Shown here one piece after another: positions 61,045-64,000 of a DNA stretch of 64,000 nucleotides. The notes beneath the pieces were generated by a model. The model worked only from the letters and a program-made list of their open reading frames with translations, was not told the DNA's origin and searched no databases. A program made the position numbers and the translations under genes. Numbering within the stretch: position 1 is the first letter of the stretch; every line of letters starts with the position of its first letter. The DNA comes from JARRJS01 sp037388885 (GTDB taxonomy: Bacteria; Gemmatimonadota; Gemmatimonadetes; Longimicrobiales; RSA9), in assembly GCA_037388885.1 (NCBI GenBank), contig JARRJS010000038.1, forward strand, positions 1-64,000, in the 5' to 3' direction.

Positions 61045-64000
61045 GTGCCACGGCCCAATGATGCGGCTCGGGCGTCGTCCGCGCCCTCATCGGAGGGCGC
61101 GGTGGAGGGTGGACGCGGCGTAGCGTCATACACCGCGGCCCTGGCGGCGGCGTACGTTTCGGTCGTGCTGCTGCTGGTGTGGGCGCGCGAGCTGCGAACG
61201 TCCTACATCGTGGCATCGCTGGTGTTGCTGGTGATCGGGGCGTGGCTGACGTGGCGTCAGCGTCGGTGGGGCGGGGTGCGAGGAGACCTGATGTACGTCG
61301 GTTGTGGCGTGATGCTGCTGGCACTGGTGTCGGCGACGGCGATCGAACATCGGTTGTATCGCGTGGCGTCCGACTGGACGTCGTATTCGAAGGCCCGGGA
61401 AGGGGCGCACGCGGCCGAGCTGGGGCGTCGCATGGATGGTCTCGTGGAACGCGGCCGCAGGGTGGTGGAGGCGGCGGTGCAACGTTCCGCTTCCGGCGGG
61501 GACACGCTTTTCGACGCCCTGGGCGGGCTGCAGCGACGGTCCGGTGTGCAGGCGATCGTGGCGTTCGACAGCGTAGGACAGCCCGTGGCGTGGGCGGGCG
61601 ATCACCGGGGGCCGATCCCGGATCCGGTGCGGAGCGGGTCCCGGTCGATCTTCTATGGGGAGCGGCCGTTGTTCGGCTACCTCTACTTCATGCGGCCGGT
61701 GCCTCGGTACCATCGCCGTGTGGCCGTGGCCGTCCTGCTGGAAACCGATCTGCCGGGTGAACAGTCGGGGCCGGGGTTCGCATCGCGCTTCGCCAGGGTA
61801 ACGGGTGAACGTCCGCGCTTCGCCGTCGGAGGTGCGCCGGACGCGGCTTGGAGTCTGGTGGCGGCGGGCGACACGATTGTGCATGCCACGTTCGCTGCGC
61901 CGGACCAGGCGGGCCAGCGCACGGAGGTCGCCACCGCCGGACGGCGCATTGTCTCCATGCTTCTGCTGGTCGTGTTCATCTTCCTGTCCGCGGCGTGGCT
62001 GCGGCCGGTGGAACACCGGCGGGGTGCAGCGAGCGCGATGCCCCTGCTGGCGTTGGCTGCGGCGCTGCTGGTTGCGCCGCTGGGTCGTACGCTGGGCTTG
62101 CAACGCCTCTTCTCGCCGATGCTTTTCGTGCTGCCGATGCCCGGAGACATTGTGCTGGAGAGCGTGCTCGTGACCCTGCTGCCGGCCGCGGCGCTCATGG
62201 CCACGTATCACGACCGCTCGCGTCGGAACCGGTCCTTCTACTGGCGGATCGTGTTGGGTGGTGCAGGCGTGGCGGTCGTGTTCGCCGGCGGCATGTGGCT
62301 GCTCCAGAAGAGCGCTGCATCGGACATGCTCCAGGGCGGTGCGCCTCTCTGGCTGGGGTTCCAGGTCGCCGCGCTGGTCCTGTTCACGCTGGTGGCGAGA
62401 CTGGCCCTGCCGCGTGGACGGGGCGTAGGGCGGCGCAGTCGCTGGCTGGCCGGCGGTGCCGGTCTGGCCCTGGTGTTCATTCTCGTTGTCGTCCTGCTGG
62501 CGGTCTGGCGCCTGGGCCATGTGGTGGATCCCGCACTGCTGGCCCTCTGGGCAGTTCCGTGCATGCTTCTGGCGTTAGCGCTGGCGCCGTACGACGGCCG
62601 CGGACAGCGGCTGGTGCGCTGGCTGGCGGCGGGGTTCCTGGCCGCCACGGCCGTGGTGCCGCATACCTGGACGTTGAGCGGCGAGGCCCAGCTGAGGAAC
62701 GCGGAACAGCAGCTCAACACGCTGGGGACGCGTGCGGATCCGTTTCTGTACTACGTGCTGCGGCGCTTTGCGGACGAAGTACAGGCGCAGCAGGAACGGG
62801 GAGCGGACAGCACGCGGCTGCTGTACGGCGCATGGTTGGCTAGTGGGCTCGCGCGCGAACCGTATCCGCTGAACCTGACGCTTTGGAGCACCGATGACCA
62901 GGCGTTGGTGGTGCTGCCGCTGGGTGGGGTCAACGCCCCGCGGGAACGGCCGCCCGCCTTCCTGACCCGGATCCTGGATCGAGCCCGGCGGCAGGACGTG
63001 TCGCTGACACAGGCGGTGCACGGCGAAGCGGAGGTGAACGAGGTCCTGGCGGTGCCTCTGGAAAAGGGGCGCGTGGTCTCGGTGGTGGTGGCGCCGCGGC
63101 GGCAGTTCGAGCGGACCTCGCCCCTGGCGCAGCTGCTGGGTGGTGAGAGCACCTCGCAGATGCGCCTCGAGCTGGTGCCGGCTTCCGTGTTGTCGCAGAA
63201 GGTACCCGGCCGCGTTCGCTGGCGAGCGACGGACACGGGCTGGCGCAGCGAGACCACGGTGCCGTATCCCACGGGCTACTACGAGGCGCATCTGGAGTAC
63301 CGGTTGCCACCGGCCGGAGTGCGGTTCGCCAGGGGCATGCTGGTGATTGCAGCAGACCTGGCATTTCTGCTGTTGCTCTGGGCCGTGGGTCGGCTCGCCC
63401 GCGGCGATCCGCCGGTGCCGCCGGGTGGCTGGGCGGCCTGGCTGGCCAGCTTCCGCGCACGGGTCACCCTGGCGCTCTTCGCCTTCTTCCTGCTGCCCAC
63501 CGTGATCTTCGGCTGGGCGACGTATCAGGCGCTGGCCGAGGAGGTTGTGCGCTCCGCTCGCGTCGTGGCGGAGCGTGCCGTGGCGGAAGCCGCGACCACG
63601 TTTCCGGACACGGATCTGCCGGAGCTGTCGGCCCGCATCGGAGAAGAGGTGCTCTACCTGCACAAGGGTGAGCTGATCGAGGCTTCGTCGCCCGAAGCGC
63701 TGGACCTGGGCCTCTACGGCGCATGGATGCCGCCGTCGGTCTACCGACTGCTTGAAACAGGTGAAGAGATCCACACCGTGGACACGCGGGAGCTTGCGGG
63801 GCGTCACTACCTGGTGGCATACCGCCGGATGCTACCTGCCGGCACGCTCGGCGTGCCCGTCTGGCTGTCCGCCGGCGATGTCGCCGTCCGCCAGCGCGAG
63901 CTGCTGCACCTGGTGCTGTTCGCTGCCCTCGTGGGGGGGTTGCTGTCCCTGGGGCTTTCCGTGCTCGTCGGTCGGGCCTTGGCCGGGCCGCTGGGCGCGC
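61045..64000 (+). CDS. Large multi-pass membrane sensor protein, partial (probable histidine kinase)
   Basis: Open frame from GTG 61045 (GAGG 7 bases upstream) to the window edge, 985 codons without a stop. N-terminal helices, then an extracytoplasmic domain (about 110-260), a block of about seven helices (about 290-545), a second extracytoplasmic region, a helix pair near 770 and 815, another periplasmic part and a final helix with LVGRALAGPLG, the start of a HAMP domain. This suggests an NtrY-like or other large sensor kinase whose catalytic half lies to the right. No kinase motif is visible inside the window, so the call rests on the layout. Confidence 0.75.
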   Translation, partial: MPRPNDAARASSAPSSEGAVEGGRGVASYTAALAAAYVSVVLLLVWARELRTSYIVASLVLLVIGAWLTWRQRRWGGVRGDLMYVGCGVMLLALVSATAIEHRLYRVASDWTSYSKAREGAHAAELGRRMDGLVERGRRVVEAAVQRSASGGDTLFDALGGLQRRSGVQAIVAFDSVGQPVAWAGDHRGPIPDPVRSGSRSIFYGERPLFGYLYFMRPVPRYHRRVAVAVLLETDLPGEQSGPGFASRFARVTGERPRFAVGGAPDAAWSLVAAGDTIVHATFAAPDQAGQRTEVATAGRRIVSMLLLVVFIFLSAAWLRPVEHRRGAASAMPLLALAAALLVAPLGRTLGLQRLFSPMLFVLPMPGDIVLESVLVTLLPAAALMATYHDRSRRNRSFYWRIVLGGAGVAVVFAGGMWLLQKSAASDMLQGGAPLWLGFQVAALVLFTLVARLALPRGRGVGRRSRWLAGGAGLALVFILVVVLLAVWRLGHVVDPALLALWAVPCMLLALALAPYDGRGQRLVRWLAAGFLAATAVVPHTWTLSGEAQLRNAEQQLNTLGTRADPFLYYVLRRFADEVQAQQERGADSTRLLYGAWLASGLAREPYPLNLTLWSTDDQALVVLPLGGVNAPRERPPAFLTRILDRARRQDVSLTQAVHGEAEVNEVLAVPLEKGRVVSVVVAPRRQFERTSPLAQLLGGESTSQMRLELVPASVLSQKVPGRVRWRATDTGWRSETTVPYPTGYYEAHLEYRLPPAGVRFARGMLVIAADLAFLLLLWAVGRLARGDPPVPPGGWAAWLASFRARVTLALFAFFLLPTVIFGWATYQALAEEVVRSARVVAERAVAEAATTFPDTDLPELSARIGEEVLYLHKGELIEASSPEALDLGLYGAWMPPSVYRLLETGEEIHTVDTRELAGRHYLVAYRRMLPAGTLGVPVWLSAGDVAVRQRELLHLVLFAALVGGLLSLGLSVLVGRALAGPLGA

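Overview
This is a high-GC, gene-dense chromosomal window with many GTG and TTG starts and many ATGA or GTGA gene overlaps. Almost every gene is core housekeeping. The gene set and gene order suggest a bacterium of the Gemmatimonadota or a close relative: alaS-gmhA-nadE-cca-rarA; pdxJ-ispE-tRNA-Gln-prs-rplY-pth; rpsF-rpsR-DUF2232-rplI-rsfS; ffs-dnaX-ybaB-recR; an MglA/roadblock pair; a pumping pyrophosphatase; and a bacillithiol deacetylase. The phylum is an inference from gene content; no rRNA is present.

Layout. 1-1.1 kb: a lipoprotein with a beta-propeller, cut by the left edge, divergent from alaS. 1.3-15.1 kb: one long run of plus-strand genes for tRNA charging and maturation, sugar isomerisation, NAD synthesis, replication maintenance, ribosome rescue, pyridoxal phosphate and isoprenoid synthesis, ending in tRNA-Gln. 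15.7-20.1 kb: prs, rplY and pth behind their own promoter, then hppA. 20.1-26.6 kb: the only accessory-looking stretch. It holds inverted-repeat intergenic elements, an M20 peptidase, a DinB protein, ychF, a dead tyrosine recombinase, a duplicated secreted/membrane protein pair (one copy with an ATT start) and a multiply frameshifted pseudogene. 26.5-29.1 kb: the small-ribosomal-protein operon and rsfS. 29.2-37.5 kb: a giant protease-like/propeller/barrel envelope protein, then a SPOR protein with a dead BY-kinase-like domain overlapping smc. 37.5-40.7 kb: an MBL hydrolase, DAHP synthase, YraN, an HTH protein and a CoA-binding protein. 40.7-45.7 kb: SRP RNA, dnaX, ybaB, recR, a roadblock protein, mglA and a damaged pgsA. 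45.7-49.9 kb: cinA, a lipase-like hydrolase, grpE, and dnaJ with a frameshift. 49.9-59.3 kb: mnmA with a cysteine desulfurase, then a TolC/adaptor/MacB-type export operon that ends in bshB1. 59.5-64 kb: a secreted protein, a creatininase-like enzyme, and the start of a large membrane sensor that runs off the right edge.

How it fits together. Several neighbours are functionally coupled. The cysteine desulfurase supplies sulfur to MnmA. Cca must add CCA to the encoded tRNA-Gln, which carries no CCA. RplY, Pth, HflX and RsfS all act on ribosomes or peptidyl-tRNA. The SPOR protein and SMC are translationally coupled, linking septal peptidoglycan with chromosome organisation by inference.

Three otherwise essential or conserved genes look damaged: pgsA has an internal deletion plus frameshift, dnaJ has one extra C in a C-run, and the SMC hinge is shortened. 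This may be assembly error, and reads should be checked before drawing biology from it. I found no CRISPR array, no intact insertion sequence, no prophage and no clear new defence or biosynthetic system. The best candidates for undescribed biology are the SPOR/BY-kinase-like/SMC pair, the envelope fusion protein, the repressor-like palindrome over the efflux promoter, and the ATT/ATC start codons.
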